From Annulohypoxylon bovei var. microspora (lineage: Eukaryota; Ascomycota; Sordariomycetes; Xylariales; Hypoxylaceae): a stretch of DNA of 64,000 nucleotides. The position numbers were made by a program, and so were the translations under genes. The DNA lies in contig MU405359.1 of NCBI GenBank assembly GCA_022836615.1, positions 28,556 to 92,555 on the forward strand, given 5' to 3'. Position 1 is the stretch's first letter; every line of letters starts with the position of its first letter. Positions 49,885-60,836 of the stretch are shown here, piece by piece. The notes below the pieces were generated by a model. It was not told where the DNA came from. It searched no databases and worked only from the letters and a program-made list of their open reading frames with translations.

Positions 49885-51413
49885 ATGGCTCCTGGCGGGA
49901 GCTCGTCTCGACAGAAGAATTGCAATGCCTGCGTAAAAAGCAAGCGACGTTGCGATAAGCAGATGCCAACCTGCGGAAACTGTATTAAGAAGAAATGCCC
50001 TTGTTTATATGGAGGCCGGTCGGATATGCAATCATATAGCAACTCCGCAAGTGTTTCAATGGGTATAGAGTCGATTGCTAGTCCCGGTTCTACGACTTAT
50101 GGAGGCGGGTTTACGCTGAGCGATAACGGGCTCTCTGCTACATTTGACACAAGCATAGGTCTACCCGATGCGACACTGCAAATCGATAGTACTCTAGAGT
50201 CGTTACTGAATTCAATGACTGGAAATGGATTTGGTGATACGTATGGGTTGTCCAACCTCCTAGGGCAAGACGCCCACATAGCATCAGCACCAACGAGTAA
50301 AGCCCTATCACTACCAGACTACTCTAGGATGTCAGTTGTGTGCGTAAGTTTCTACATAGGACCCCGGGTCGTTTCCTGCATTGATGTTTACAATTATAGG
50401 ACGATTATGCCCCGTGGCAACTTGCTGATCATTCGACTCGAGTTGCTTATGCAGTAAATGTCTTCAAAAACTTTCATACTACATTTGCTAGGAATAAATC
50501 AACTATGTACATGCATGGTCAGCTATACGTTCACAACACACCACTCTGGATTCTACAGGCATTCTCTATAAGCGTCTTGTATACGAACCAGACGGCGGCC
50601 ACTCGTGGTTTCGTCCTGAGGATTCTTCACGACAATGTCAACCATCTCATACACACAGCTAGTGGTATAGCATTTACACCACAGGAAAAACTTGCTAGGG
50701 TTCATGCCCTGATAGTTTATCAGACTATTCGTATGTTTGATGGGGACATCTCGCTTGGTCAACAAGCTGAGAATGATTTACCCTTAATGGAAGCCTGGAA
50801 TGATGAGCTAGGCAAAATGAGAGACAATCTTGACGATTTAGCTGAACTAGATACTACAGCGCTTCGCAACAAACAGCCCGAGTCCTGGGAAGTACGTCTG
50901 AAGAAATTTCCACGCTATCTAAGAAGTACATTATAACTAACAATTCCTAGCGCTGGATGTTCGCAGAAAGCGTTAGGAGGACTCATGTGGCATGTCTCGC
51001 CCTTAAAACTTTTTGGGACTTGCTAAAATACCGAGACGAAGATAGTAATGATATCAACCCGTTTATTTTGATTATATAGCTAACATATAAGCGTAGCTGG
51101 CCTTGGTAAATGGGAATACTTCCACCGATGGATATTATCTAAACATCTATGGGATGCTACGAACTCCTTTGATTTTTATAGAGCGTGGAAAGAGAAACCC
51201 ATGTGGATCATATCTGCCTTCGACTTTGATGAGTTCTTAAGGACTGGAAAAGGAGACGACATGGACGACTTTGCCTTGGTTTTCTTGACATTGTGAGTGT
51301 TCAGCTATCGCAGCTACCATCGCCGCAGTTATTAACCCTTGCCTCTTAGGTCTTTTGGTATAAACGAAGTGAAGACATTTTGCTACGAGACGAGTAGACG
51401 ACTTCTGACGTAG
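49885..51413 (+). CDS. Zn2Cys6 fungal transcription factor
   Basis: Predicted nuclear regulator of 434 aa. Five exons: 49885-50343, 50400-50891, 50951-51044, 51097-51292 and 51350-51413. The Zn2Cys6 cluster has Cys13, 16, 23, 30, 33 and 40 in the canonical Cx2Cx6Cx6Cx2Cx6C spacing (CNACVKSKRRCDKQMPTCGN). The C-terminal half matches the conserved body of a fungal C6-finger family as I remember it (LARVHALIVYQTIRMFDGDI, then ESWERWMFAESVRRT, then EFLRTGKGDDMDDFA). The exon joins were chosen to keep this sequence open. It lies 307 bp upstream of, and co-oriented with, an aldo-keto reductase, its likely target. Low GC compared with the reductase. No truncation seen. Confidence 0.85.
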
Positions 51414-51720
51414 AAGATGTATGTCCCCCTTATACAGGAATTTATCATAATTCCGCAACCTACAAGCCCCACTCATAGTCCGCACTTGCGGAGCGGACTA
51501 CAGATGACAGTCGCGGAGGCGACGGAATTATCATTGTCAACTTATAGTAGTTAGGATTGTATCTTATTTTCTATAAGTACCTTTAATCCGTGTCTAATTG
51601 TTAATATCGAATATCTCCTCAAGTCATCGAGTCTCCGCGTCTACCTAGATTTACCACCATATTATTTCAATATATTGTCTATACACACATTGCACTCAAG
51701 TAAATACTTCACTATTAACC
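51414..51720. promoter_or_regulatory. Short spacer and promoter of aldo-keto reductase
   Basis: The 307 bp between the Zn2Cys6 gene stop and the reductase ATG must hold the reductase promoter. It includes near-palindromic CCGCACTTGCGGAGCGGAC around 51480-51498, with CGG and CCG triplets of the kind Zn2Cys6 dimers bind. That it is an operator is inference. Confidence 0.35.
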
Positions 51721-53066
51721 ATGTCTCACGTCCCATCTCGTCAATTAGGCAAAGACGGCCCTCTGGTCCCTCGAATCGGCTTTGGTACAATGGGTCTCGC
51801 GATGTCCTACGGAAAACCCTTGCCCGACGAGCAGCGATTTGAGCTCCTCGACCACGCTCACAAGATCGGCGATACATTTTGGGACACTAGCGACTTCTAC
51901 GTGAGCCCTACTCCTATTCTCTAATCTCCTGAACTCGAGCAGGCATATCTTCATAGGCCCTTACTTCCCAAGCTAACATATTTCTGAACCCCCAATATAG
52001 GGTGACTCAGAGGACATCATAGGAAAGTGGTTCGCCAAGACCGGCAAGCGGTCCGACATCTTCCTCGCCACCAAGTTCGGCGCTCTCGTCTTCGACGGCG
52101 GCAGATTCGGCTTCCGCGGCGACGCCGCGTACGTCAGCGAGGCCTGCGACAAGAGCCTGAAGCGTCTCGGCGTCGACTACATCGACCTGTACTACCCGCA
52201 CCGGCTCGATGGCAGCACGCCCATCGAGCACATCGTCGCCGAGATGGTCAAGCTGAAGGAGTGCGTCTCCCTCCTATTTATCCCTATCCCAGCCAGCCAC
52301 CCTTCCGAGCACAAGGTTTGATGAATTTGGCGACGCTCACTAACACTTCGGGAAAAGGCAAGGCAAAATCCGCCACATCGGCCTCTGCGAAGTCTCCGCC
52401 GCCACCCTCCGGCGCGCGCACGCCGTCCACCCCGTCGCGGCCGTGCAGGTCGAGTACAGCCCCTTCACGACGGAGATCGAGTCCGATACCACATCCCTGC
52501 TCGCCACGTGCCGCGAGCTCGGCGTCGCCGTCGTCGCCTACAGCCCGCTGTCGCGCGGCCTGCTCACGGGGCAGATCCAAAGCGTCGCCGACTTCGGGCC
52601 CGAGGACGTACGCGCCAGCTACCCGCGCTTCTCGGCGGAGAACTTCCCGAAGAACTTGGTCTTGGTTCAGGAGCTGAAGGCGATCGCGGAGCGCAAGGGG
52701 TGCACGGCCGCGCAGTTGACGCTGGCGTGGCTGTTGGCGCAGGGCGACGATATCTTTCCGATTCCAGGGTGAGTGGGCATGTTTGCCTGGCAGCGGCTTG
52801 TAGTGCGTCTTCTAACCAAATTTCCCGTCGCTAGGACCACGAAACTCTCCTCGCTGGAAGACAATCTCGCTGCGGCATCTGTCTCGCTAACCGCCGACGA
52901 GACTGCGCGTATCCGGGTGCTCGTCGATGCGGCGTCGTGCCACGGTACCCGATACCCGGCTTCTCACGCCCTGGGCTTGTTCGCCGACACGCCGCTACTC
53001 GAGGACTACAAGCCAAACTTAGAGAACCCGACCCATACGGCGATTCTAGGGGCTGTGTTTGAATAG
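51721..53066 (+). CDS. Aldo-keto reductase (AKR13-like)
   Basis: NAD(P)H-dependent carbonyl reductase of 360 aa with an intact barrel. Four exons: 51721-51900, 52001-52260, 52358-52768 and 52835-53066. The catalytic tetrad is complete: Asp55 and Tyr60 (WDTSDFYGDSE), Lys85 (LATKFG) and His127 (YYPHRLD). The phosphate-binding IPGTTKLSSLEDN follows after the last intron. Introns 1 and 2 are rather long (100 and 97 nt). Exons 2-3 are much more GC-rich than the flanking genes, which creates a long spurious open frame in another frame at 52027-52677. Position just downstream of a Zn2Cys6 regulator suggests an inducible detoxification or small metabolic module. Confidence 0.94.
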
Positions 53067-53491
53067 ATATCGGCAAAGGGACCGCCTGAAATATATTTGG
53101 TTGAGTAACGAGTTTATGATTAAGGGAATATGGTTAGCAGTTCGTATTAGTTGTGTGTTGGAATTTTGGGGTATTTAAATTCGCTGCTCTAGCCTAGGTA
53201 GAAGATAAATAATTCATCGATGAGTTTATCAGAGGGTTTCATGTTCCCCGTTTGGATTATATCTCTAATGCTCTACCTTCTACACTTGGTTTGAATTATC
53301 AAGTAATAGGTGTCGTAACCTTTAATTCTCTAGAAAAAGGGGGTAACTATTGAACACAACTAGGTAGTATAAGCTTCATAGGTTCCACAACCCTATCCAT
53401 AGAATAACTATCATTATCGTTCCGTTTTTCGCTCATATCTCACATGATTTAAAGCATGTCAACACCCCAAGAGACAGTACCTAAATCCATA
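53067..53491. other. Convergent 3' spacer
   Basis: 425 bp of AT-rich sequence between the 3' ends of the reductase and the DUF3712 gene. Nothing recognisable. Confidence 0.6.
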
Positions 53492-54664
53492 CTAATCCAT
53501 ACATCCAACCGAAATGCCAATATCATTCTTTACCGCCTCGCCAATAGGGATATCAACACTAGAGTTGCTGGCAGCCAATGAGTTGGCAAAGTACGGTATG
53601 TGCTGGCCATGATTAGTCACATTCTTGCCGGATAGCTCGAACGTGAGAGTGCCGTTGCGCTCGCATGTGGGCCTTTTCGTCAGTCCGTTGAGGACAGCTG
53701 TGTTGTTGATGTCGGCCCAGATGAAAAAGTCATTAGTCCCCGGGTGCAGAACTAAGTTCAAGATGTACGATGTGCCAATCTCGCTGCCGTTGAAGTAAGT
53801 GTGGAAAATGGTGTTACCCTGTGTAAAGCCTGTTAATCTCTCTTCTTTTGATTGGCTCCTATCTCTCGTAGGTAATATTTTGAAGGGAAATAAGGGACAA
53901 CGTACGACATCTAGTGTTAATGAGGACGGGTTGGGAATATGAGCAGTAGCGTTGAAGTTATCAGCCTGTGCGAGGCTCACGTGTGTGTTCGTGACGCTGA
54001 GGCCCTTGAAGCCGTTGAGCCCCTTTAGCGAGACGATTTTGCTAAAGGTTACACTATATGCGCGAGAGATGCCACGGACGTGGATATATGTGTCCCCCTT
54101 TACCGCCACGTTGACGGACTCGCGTTGGATGAGGTGCTCGTTGAATGTCGTAAACGCGTCCTGGTCGGAGATAGGGATCTCCTGACTGACATTGACGATC
54201 TGGTGAGCGTCCGATGTAGTCTCCGGAAAGTTGATCTTTGCGAACGCCAGAGGAGGATCAGTATCTGCCAAGTACATAGTTCCTTCAAAACCATCTATGG
54301 TGGCGTGGGTTGAGCCGTCGGTAGTGATGGTGGAATTGATGGCCATGTTTAGAGAGTTGGTTTGGACATTGGAGACACTAATACCATCGATAGTCAATGT
54401 AGCCTGGTCCAGCTTCTTTTGGGCCATCCTAGGGACGACTAAAAGTATCCTAGATATATATTTAATGGAGTTCCTTGTATGTAAGCTTTTGTAGTTACCA
54501 TGGACTTACACGCAAGGCACAACGACCGCTATCGCAATGATGAGTATTATTAACACGTAAACCCACCAAAACCTTTTGCAATGACCCTTCGAGCTCTTAC
54601 TAGCATTTTTGCCATTTGTCCCATGCCCAATACTTGTGATTCCTTCGTTAGCTGTCTCCGCCAT
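53492..54664 (-). CDS. Membrane-anchored DUF3712 protein
   Basis: Fungal protein of 334 aa resembling the DUF3712 family, function unknown. Exons on the minus strand: 54664-54510, 54428-53906 and 53818-53492. A short hydrophilic N-terminus is followed by one membrane segment (FWWVYVLIILIIAIAVVVPC, about residues 32-51). A long beta-rich extracytosolic domain with several N-glycosylation sequons comes next, matching the usual architecture. The start MAETANEG is preferred over an upstream in-frame ATG at 54739 because it gives the expected short cytosolic tail. The second intron (53819-53905, 87 nt) is stop-free and a multiple of three; removing it joins SLTLDV to GNTIFHTYF. The protein ends in VGCMD. 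Confidence 0.82.
53819..53905 (-). other. In-frame 87-nt intron in DUF3712 gene
   Basis: Minus strand: starts GTACGT, ends TTTACACAG, with GATTAACAGG-like branch sequence before the acceptor. Retention would insert 29 residues without a stop. This is the second such intron in the window. Confidence 0.75.
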
Positions 54665-55719
54665 CTTTCTAGCTTCTTTTCTTCTTCTTGAATCTAAATG
54701 CGTACCTTTCACCCCATTCAGGATATAGAGGCAGGTCACAGATTAAAGATCGATTATTGCGAAATCAAGAAAAAGAAGAGTAGCTGGTACGTGGTAGTAG
54801 TTTTTGAAGGGGTCGTCACATGTTTAAAAGGCAGGACATGTCTCGTATGGGTATGCGGGTTACCAACCATTGCGAATCCATGATCTTGGAAAGCCCTAAG
54901 CGTGAGGGTAATGGCGGCAAACCGTCGCATCCTTTCTAGAACTACAAAATCACAATAATATCAAGATTGTCGTTGCCGTGAGTGTCGACCTATAGAAGTT
55001 ACCTTCACGGTTTCCCCGGAGAAGAGGCTTGCTAGTTCGGCGAAATTGACTAGACCAAGTTACACAATTACCTACCAACTTCCCCCTTATAACGCACTAG
55101 TTACCTTACACAACATTACACCTACCAATGAAAAGATAGAATGAAAAGGAGATCCTTCCTGATTCGTAGTAACACGAACCTACATACCCCAGAGATATTT
55201 GAGTGGCAGTAGATCGGGCCGCGCAAATCTTATAGATCGAAGCCAATGACGCTCTCTTCCTCGGTGTAGCGAACGAGCACATGAAAATTACCTATCCTAG
55301 GCGTAGAGAATTTCTAAGTTTGCTTATAAAAGTACCTAGGTAAGTGAACATGATATGCAAAGCACCTTCCAGTGTGGCATAAATACAAGATGCTGATTGG
55401 ACTTAGTAGGTTAAGCTCACCTCCCTGGAGGGTAATCCTTGTAGGTCAGGTCCTCCGCAATGAAACCTGGAAATCTGGAGAAAATCTGGGGAAATATTGA
55501 TTCTCAGGTATGTTCATTGTGTTCAAGAGCGTGCTGTTGACTTGAGACATGGGGAGTCCTTTTGAGTAGGGTACATACACGAGAACTTGAATAAAGCAAA
55601 GACGCGTGGATGTGGTCCACATCTGGCATTCTGCAGCAGCCACTTCAAGCCACGAAATTTCCAAGAAATTGTTTGAAGCCGGTGCCGGTGAACTTAAGAC
55701 TGTCATCACTGCCCATACG
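54665..55719. other. Intergenic between DUF3712 and Gag-like ORF
   Basis: About 1 kb without a recognised gene; short TACCTA motifs and two short unrelated open frames only. Confidence 0.55.
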
Positions 55720-56304
55720 TCACGGTTTATAAGACGCCGCAGACGCCTTGCGATATTTCCCTTTTCTTTCTTCGCCAGAAGCTCTATACAACTCCACCCA
55801 CCCAGTAAAATCTCTTCTGTCTGGCCGATTCGTCACCGGGGCGATAGCATCCTGCAGGCGGGTGTTTACTTTCCTCTGAAGGCGCCAGACCTTGTCCTCG
55901 GCAGGCAAGTCGATCACGTTGGCCAGGGTAACAAATTCCGCGATGAAATCATCGAAGCGGTCCCGGTTCTGGAGTAAGCTATCCAGCTGCCTCCGAGCCT
56001 CGCCAACCTTGTCCCGTGCGACATACCCTACGGCCAAGGTGCTAACCATGTCTTGGTAGTCGTGCCAGCCGTCCGGCCATACGCTTTTGTCGTTTCGGTG
56101 GTGAACGACCATCTCTATTCTTTTCCGGATTCCGTGGAAAGCGGAGCCGCCTAACCTGGTCGAGGCGTAGACGATACGTTCGTAGGGCGTCGGGTAAAAG
56201 TGGCCATCTAGTACGAACTTCATGGCAAGCATGGTGCGCCATCGTACGAATTCACGCTGCCTGATCGCGCTGTCCTCGTCCCCTGTGAAGATATAGCGGG
56301 ACAT
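55720..56304 (-). CDS. Isolated retrotransposon Gag-like ORF
   Basis: An uninterrupted 194-codon frame whose middle resembles the capsid (retrotransposon gag) region of Ty3-type elements: helical sequence with DRFDDFIAEFVTLANVIDLP and DKVWRLQRKVNTRLQDAI. Gags of that group typically have an FxxFxxEFxxL helix here. There is no zinc knuckle, protease or reverse transcriptase on either side, and no long terminal repeats were seen. Sequence upstream stays open for about 20 codons to a TGA (near 56373), so the true start may be further 5' or after an intron. It is not RIP-mutated. It may be a solitary remnant or a domesticated Gag gene; both are inference. Confidence 0.5.
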   Translation of the reverse strand: MSRYIFTGDEDSAIRQREFVRWRTMLAMKFVLDGHFYPTPYERIVYASTRLGGSAFHGIRKRIEMVVHHRNDKSVWPDGWHDYQDMVSTLAVGYVARDKVGEARRQLDSLLQNRDRFDDFIAEFVTLANVIDLPAEDKVWRLQRKVNTRLQDAIAPVTNRPDRRDFTGWVELYRASGEERKGKYRKASAASYKP

Positions 56305-56547
56305 GACGATGTCGGGAAGCCATCGCTCTGGCCACTTTGATGTGATAACACCAAAGCTGCTATATGATACTCATTATTCTAACTAGCTGGTTCACATGCG
56401 ACAGGAGTGAGATCTAGCTATATGCCAATGCTGAGATATAATACTCAATTTAGATAATCATTTCGCTGTTCTAGTTCTATCCAATCCTAGATCGTACATA
56501 GCCAACCTCTTCTAAATCTTGCCTGCACCTTACATGGCCATAATAAC

Positions 56548-58245
56548 TCATAACTTAGACTTGACCGTATCCCACAGTCCAAATGTCTCCAACCCGGCTC
56601 CTCCATCAAAGATATCCCTCTCTACTTTGCTAGAATTGACCTATAACAGATTGTATTAGCCCCCATGTACCACACATAGAAAAAGGGAAAGGGGTAGGTG
56701 ATACTCACATGTCTCGGCCCCAACTCGCTCACGTTCTGCACGCCTAGCAACCTCATACACGTTTCCGTCTCCGCCTTTAGGACTGTTCACTCATGTTAGC
56801 AACTTATACACGGTACCTAGTAAAACGGCAATTATTTCAACGTACTCTCCAAAGTCCTCTCCACGCCCTCCTGCCCGCCGGCCCCGAGCCCGAACAGCGC
56901 CGCGCGTCCCACGCCGACGGCGCTCGCCCCGAGCGCCAGCGCCTTCACCACGTCGGTGCCCCTCTTGATGCCGCCGTCGACCCAGACCTCGATGCGGTCC
57001 AGCACTTCGGGGCAGTACTTGCGGATCTCGAGCAGGGTGTGGACGGCGGGCGGCGCCGTGTCCAGGGCCCTGCCGCCGTGGTTCGAGAGGATGACGGCTT
57101 TAACCTGGGGCGCGTGCCGGCTCGCCAGGAACGCGTCCTCGTGCGTCTGCACGCCCTTCAGCACGATCGGCAGGTCCGTGTGCCGCGCCAGCCACGGCAG
57201 CGTGGTCTTCCACGTGAGGTCGGACGCCGTGCCGAAGAAGAGCTGCTGGCCGACGCCGCCGCCGCCGGGCCTGCTCGGCTCGTCCGAGGTCTTGACGCCG
57301 GGCGCCACCTTGGTCGCGTGCTTGAAGCTCTGCTTCTCGTCGAGCTCGCGCTTGCCCGGCACCGGGGCGTCGAGCGTCAGGCAGATGAACTTGAACCTGT
57401 CGGCCATGCCGTTGATGCGCTTGAGCATGGCCTCGCTCTTGGCCCGGTCGTTCTGGACGTACAGCTGCCAGCCGAAGATCTGGCCGGGCTGCGCGTCGGC
57501 GACGATCTGCTCGGGCGTCATGCTGGCGTTGTTGGAGATGACCTGGAGGGCGCCGAACTTGGCGCACGCGCGCGCGATGCCGGCCTCGCCGTCGGGGTGG
57601 CCGAGGCGGGCCATGGCGGCCGGCGCCACGAAGATGGGGATGCCGACCTTGTGGCCCAGCAGCGAGGTCGACGAGTCGCAGCTGATGCAGTCGACGAAGA
57701 CGCGCGGCCGGAGCAGGATGTCCTTGTACACGGCGTTGTTGAACGACTTGGAGATCGTGTCGTCGCTCGACGAGTAGTAGTACGCCCACGCCTTCTCGGG
57801 CATGCGCTTCGTAGCGACCTCCTCGATCTCGTTCAGGTTGAGTAGGCTCTCCATTGGCGGCCAGCCTTCCGCTTCCTTCTCCTCCTTAGCCTCCGGTTCG
57901 CTAGTCTTTTCTATGGTTTGGGGATCGATCCGGCCCAGCTTGGCTTCGGGCTTTAGGTTTTCCTCTAGGATTCCCGGAGGATGTATAGGATCGTATTCCT
58001 CCGTTGCATCGCGGCCGGCTAGCTGCAGGATGATCTTGGAACCTCCCGGGTGCTCGGGTAGGAACTCGGTCACGTCATAGACGTTACCGTATAGCACTAC
58101 CCAACAACTTTCGGATGTCGTGTGCTTCACGACTGAGATATCATACAACGTTAGTGAGCCGGTGGGAATAGGACGGGTATAACAAGACAATTAGGACTCT
58201 CATCTTACCTTCCTCTGCGCTAATGAGCTTCTCCGACATCTTCAT
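56548..58245 (-). CDS. Cytochrome b5-FMN alpha-hydroxyacid dehydrogenase, SKL tail
   Basis: Oxidises an L-2-hydroxy acid such as L-lactate; flavocytochrome b2-like. Exons on the minus strand: 58245-58209, 58132-56846, 56782-56709 and 56640-56548 (496 aa). The 37-nt first exon gives MKMSEKLISAEE, joining V-V-K-H of the cytochrome b5 domain; haem ligands are His40 (FLPEHPGG) and His63. The FMN barrel has the catalytic SNHGGRALD (His near 364) and DGGIKRGTDV. The C-terminus, found only through the two 3' introns, reads FGLWDTVKSKL, a canonical peroxisomal signal; there is no mitochondrial presequence. This suggests a peroxisomal rather than intermembrane-space enzyme. Most of exon 2 is very GC-rich. 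Confidence 0.92.
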
Positions 58246-60836
58246 AACATTTCAGGCTATACTCTACTCTACTATATCTTCTACCCTTTAAGCTTTGTGT
58301 ATTTTATTATATCTAGCCAAAAATGTTAAAAATGATAGAATTGAGAGAGCACGATAGCTCTCGGTTGTATTTAACCCGCAACAACCCGGAGCTCGATCGG
58401 CATGCTCAAGTAGGTATAGCTTAGTAACTCCCCGCGGTTCACTAGCCTCCTAGTACGGAACGAGCCCCGGCCTAATTGGCTATTAGCTATAAGATAATTC
58501 CCATTGGACAACCTGACCGAATTCTGGAGAGCCTAGAGTTAGCTCTCATTGGTGGAAAAGATAAAGGGATGATTGCTATTCACCGAAGCAAAAAGTTAGG
58601 TGAGCAAAGGTGAAGTACCTTAGGTACCCAGGTATGCATGTAAAAGAAATAAGTTTAGTCACCTATTGCATTCCACGAGAGATGGAACAAATACCTGAGG
58701 CAACTACTAATTATAATAATTACTAAGGTTTGGTTATTAAAGAGAACGAACGACTGAAATCATTAAGATTGTATTGCCATTATCTGCATTCAATGTGCTA
58801 GTTTCAATATATCCTAGCTCTACGCGAGCGTGGTCACAGTTAGTTAGACACACGGAGCAAAAAGCAAAACATCCATCCTTTAGAACCTGTAACTGCAGCT
58901 ACAGCGGTTTATATTCGTGCTAGAATCTAACACTATAGCTGACAACCCAAACAAATGTATTCATACACCTCGCACAACATGACGTTAGCGGAACCTCTAT
59001 ACTTTAGTTGCCCTGAGAGAGGTGCTACCAAAATATCATGTAATGGTTGGTTCAACAAGCTTGTATTTTCTAAGTCTAGATCAACGCTATTGTGATAGCG
59101 TCGTAGACTTCTATTCTTGACTTCGGAAGATTGAAGTCCAAGGCATCGAGGAATTCAGCCATAATTAGGGGTGAAGCCCATGGGTACTTCTAAGGGGCTT
59201 TGATCGGTTGCGGCTGTTGGTGTGATCTCAGTTTGTATTGTAGGCGAGGTGTCATGTCGCCCCAATCTGAGGGATCTTGGAGTGTGTGAAAGATATGTTT
59301 ATATGCCGACTTGATTCGAAGGATCGCTCGTTCTGTCAAGCTTCTTCGGGAAGTTCTTCTGTATCGTGGGAAGTCGCATTCGCTCGGGGGATACCATAAG
59401 CCAAACTGGGCCTGTTTCCTTCAATCCCTTGTCAATTGCTAGTGGAAGGGTTGTTGCTGGTTATCGTGGATAGCTAGAGTTCCACTCCCGTCTAGTAAGG
59501 GCTTCGTCAGAAGAGGACAAAATGCCCCTGGTATGACCTTTGACATTGGTGTCTGGTTGTTGGCGGTATCCCTTGCGCTTAGTCTCAATATGCTTGTTAG
59601 GCGGTTTGTAATATTCTAGCTTCTTGAGAAACTTAGACGGTGAGCTATCACTTTTTCTTTGATAGTGATATCGCTATTACCATCTTCCACATCTTTATGA
59701 GATGTGACTACATCTTAGGTACCATTCGGATGATCCTAGTCCACGATCTCCTTATTAATCTTCATTTTATCCTCTGTGTCGGACTGTGTCGGAAAGAATG
59801 CATTGATAGAATCATCGTGTGTGTAGTTTGAGTTATTATCGACCGAGTGATTATCTCCTTGACTGGCACAAGTCGTCAACCCTTAGGTATTAGTACCAGC
59901 TTTAGTAGAGCTGATGATTTGTGCTAGTTAAGGAGATAGACAAGATCGTGGCTGGAGAAAAAAGATTGAATGAGGTAGGGCGATAAATATGCCTTCGCAT
60001 AATGGCTTTTCATTGCCTCGGGGTCGTTGTACTTAGGTACTCATGACCTCCCTCATCAATTACCTAGACTTTCCCAGTTGTCTAGTGCAGCCTGAGCAAT
60101 TGCCTTCAATCTTATTCTCTGCGGGATGCTTGACAGTAGACAGCACAGCTCTGTGAAGTGCTCTGTACTTTGTCGCTCGAGCGAGTATTAAGCACCCACC
60201 TTGATAAAAAGGTGTCAAAATAAGTGCATCATGTATGAATAATACTATGTACTAGGTAACCGGTTATCCCGCTCCATACCGATTTTGGTGTAAGCAGGAT
60301 AATTAGATAGGTACCTAAATACACAGTATTATTTATATCCAATATGATGCACTCGAATTTTACACCATTTTGTGTTGGATATATCCAAGGTTGTTTTTGA
60401 AGATTAACGTAAGAAACTCGTGCTGACGAAGTTTGTAAGTGGAAGTTTTGTCAGAAACAAGAAATTGGTGGGGTCGTTTTGAAATATTTAATATTGACAG
60501 TGCAGCTGCGACAGCATGCTTCCGGCACTGATATGTCGATAAGATCTTTTCGGCAGGCGGTAACGTCGTACCTAGGCAAACTAAGAGCTGTGAATGCGGA
60601 TGTTGCCGGTTTAGGTAACGCTGCAATGCCCCACAACAATGGACCTCGGCTTAAAGAGCTAAAGATGGGGCTTCCTAGTATCGGACGCTGTCTTTTTGCA
60701 TGAGAGCTTCAATTGACGGTTATACACATATCAGCTAATAAATCACTAAGTTGTATACGCCGTGACAGAACATTGCTTGTATTCTAAGCAATATTTATTT
60801 ATTTCCTCACGTCTAAATTAGCAAACAAAGACGAAA
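58246..60836. other. Divergent spacer with decayed coding relic
   Basis: About 2.6 kb between the divergent dehydrogenase and hydratase genes. Apart from the relic at 59110-59700 it shows TACC/GGTA repeats and no intact gene. Confidence 0.5.
59110..59700 (-). pseudogene. Frameshifted, stop-interrupted coding relic
   Basis: On the minus strand coding-like sequence can be followed across three frames: DGNSDITIKEKVIAH (about 59645-59690); then PSKFLKKLEYYKPPNKHIET and onward to ..WNSSYPR with a TAA (59461-59640); then PATTLPLAIDKGLKETGPVW to a further TAA near 59300; then AEFLDALDFNLPKSRIEVYD (about 59100-59158). The stops could come from CAA-to-TAA changes. I do not recognise the family; a decayed transposon or host gene are both possible. 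Confidence 0.35.

Noticed and set aside
52027..52677. 216-codon open frame on the plus strand
   Set aside because: Out of frame with the aldo-keto reductase exons 2-3, crosses its intron and is Arg/Ser/Pro-rich; a shadow frame.
56793..57845. 350-codon open frame on the plus strand
   Set aside because: It is antisense to the GC-rich exon of the b5-FMN dehydrogenase and its translation is Arg/Ala/Leu/Gly-rich with no domain; a shadow of GC-rich coding sequence.
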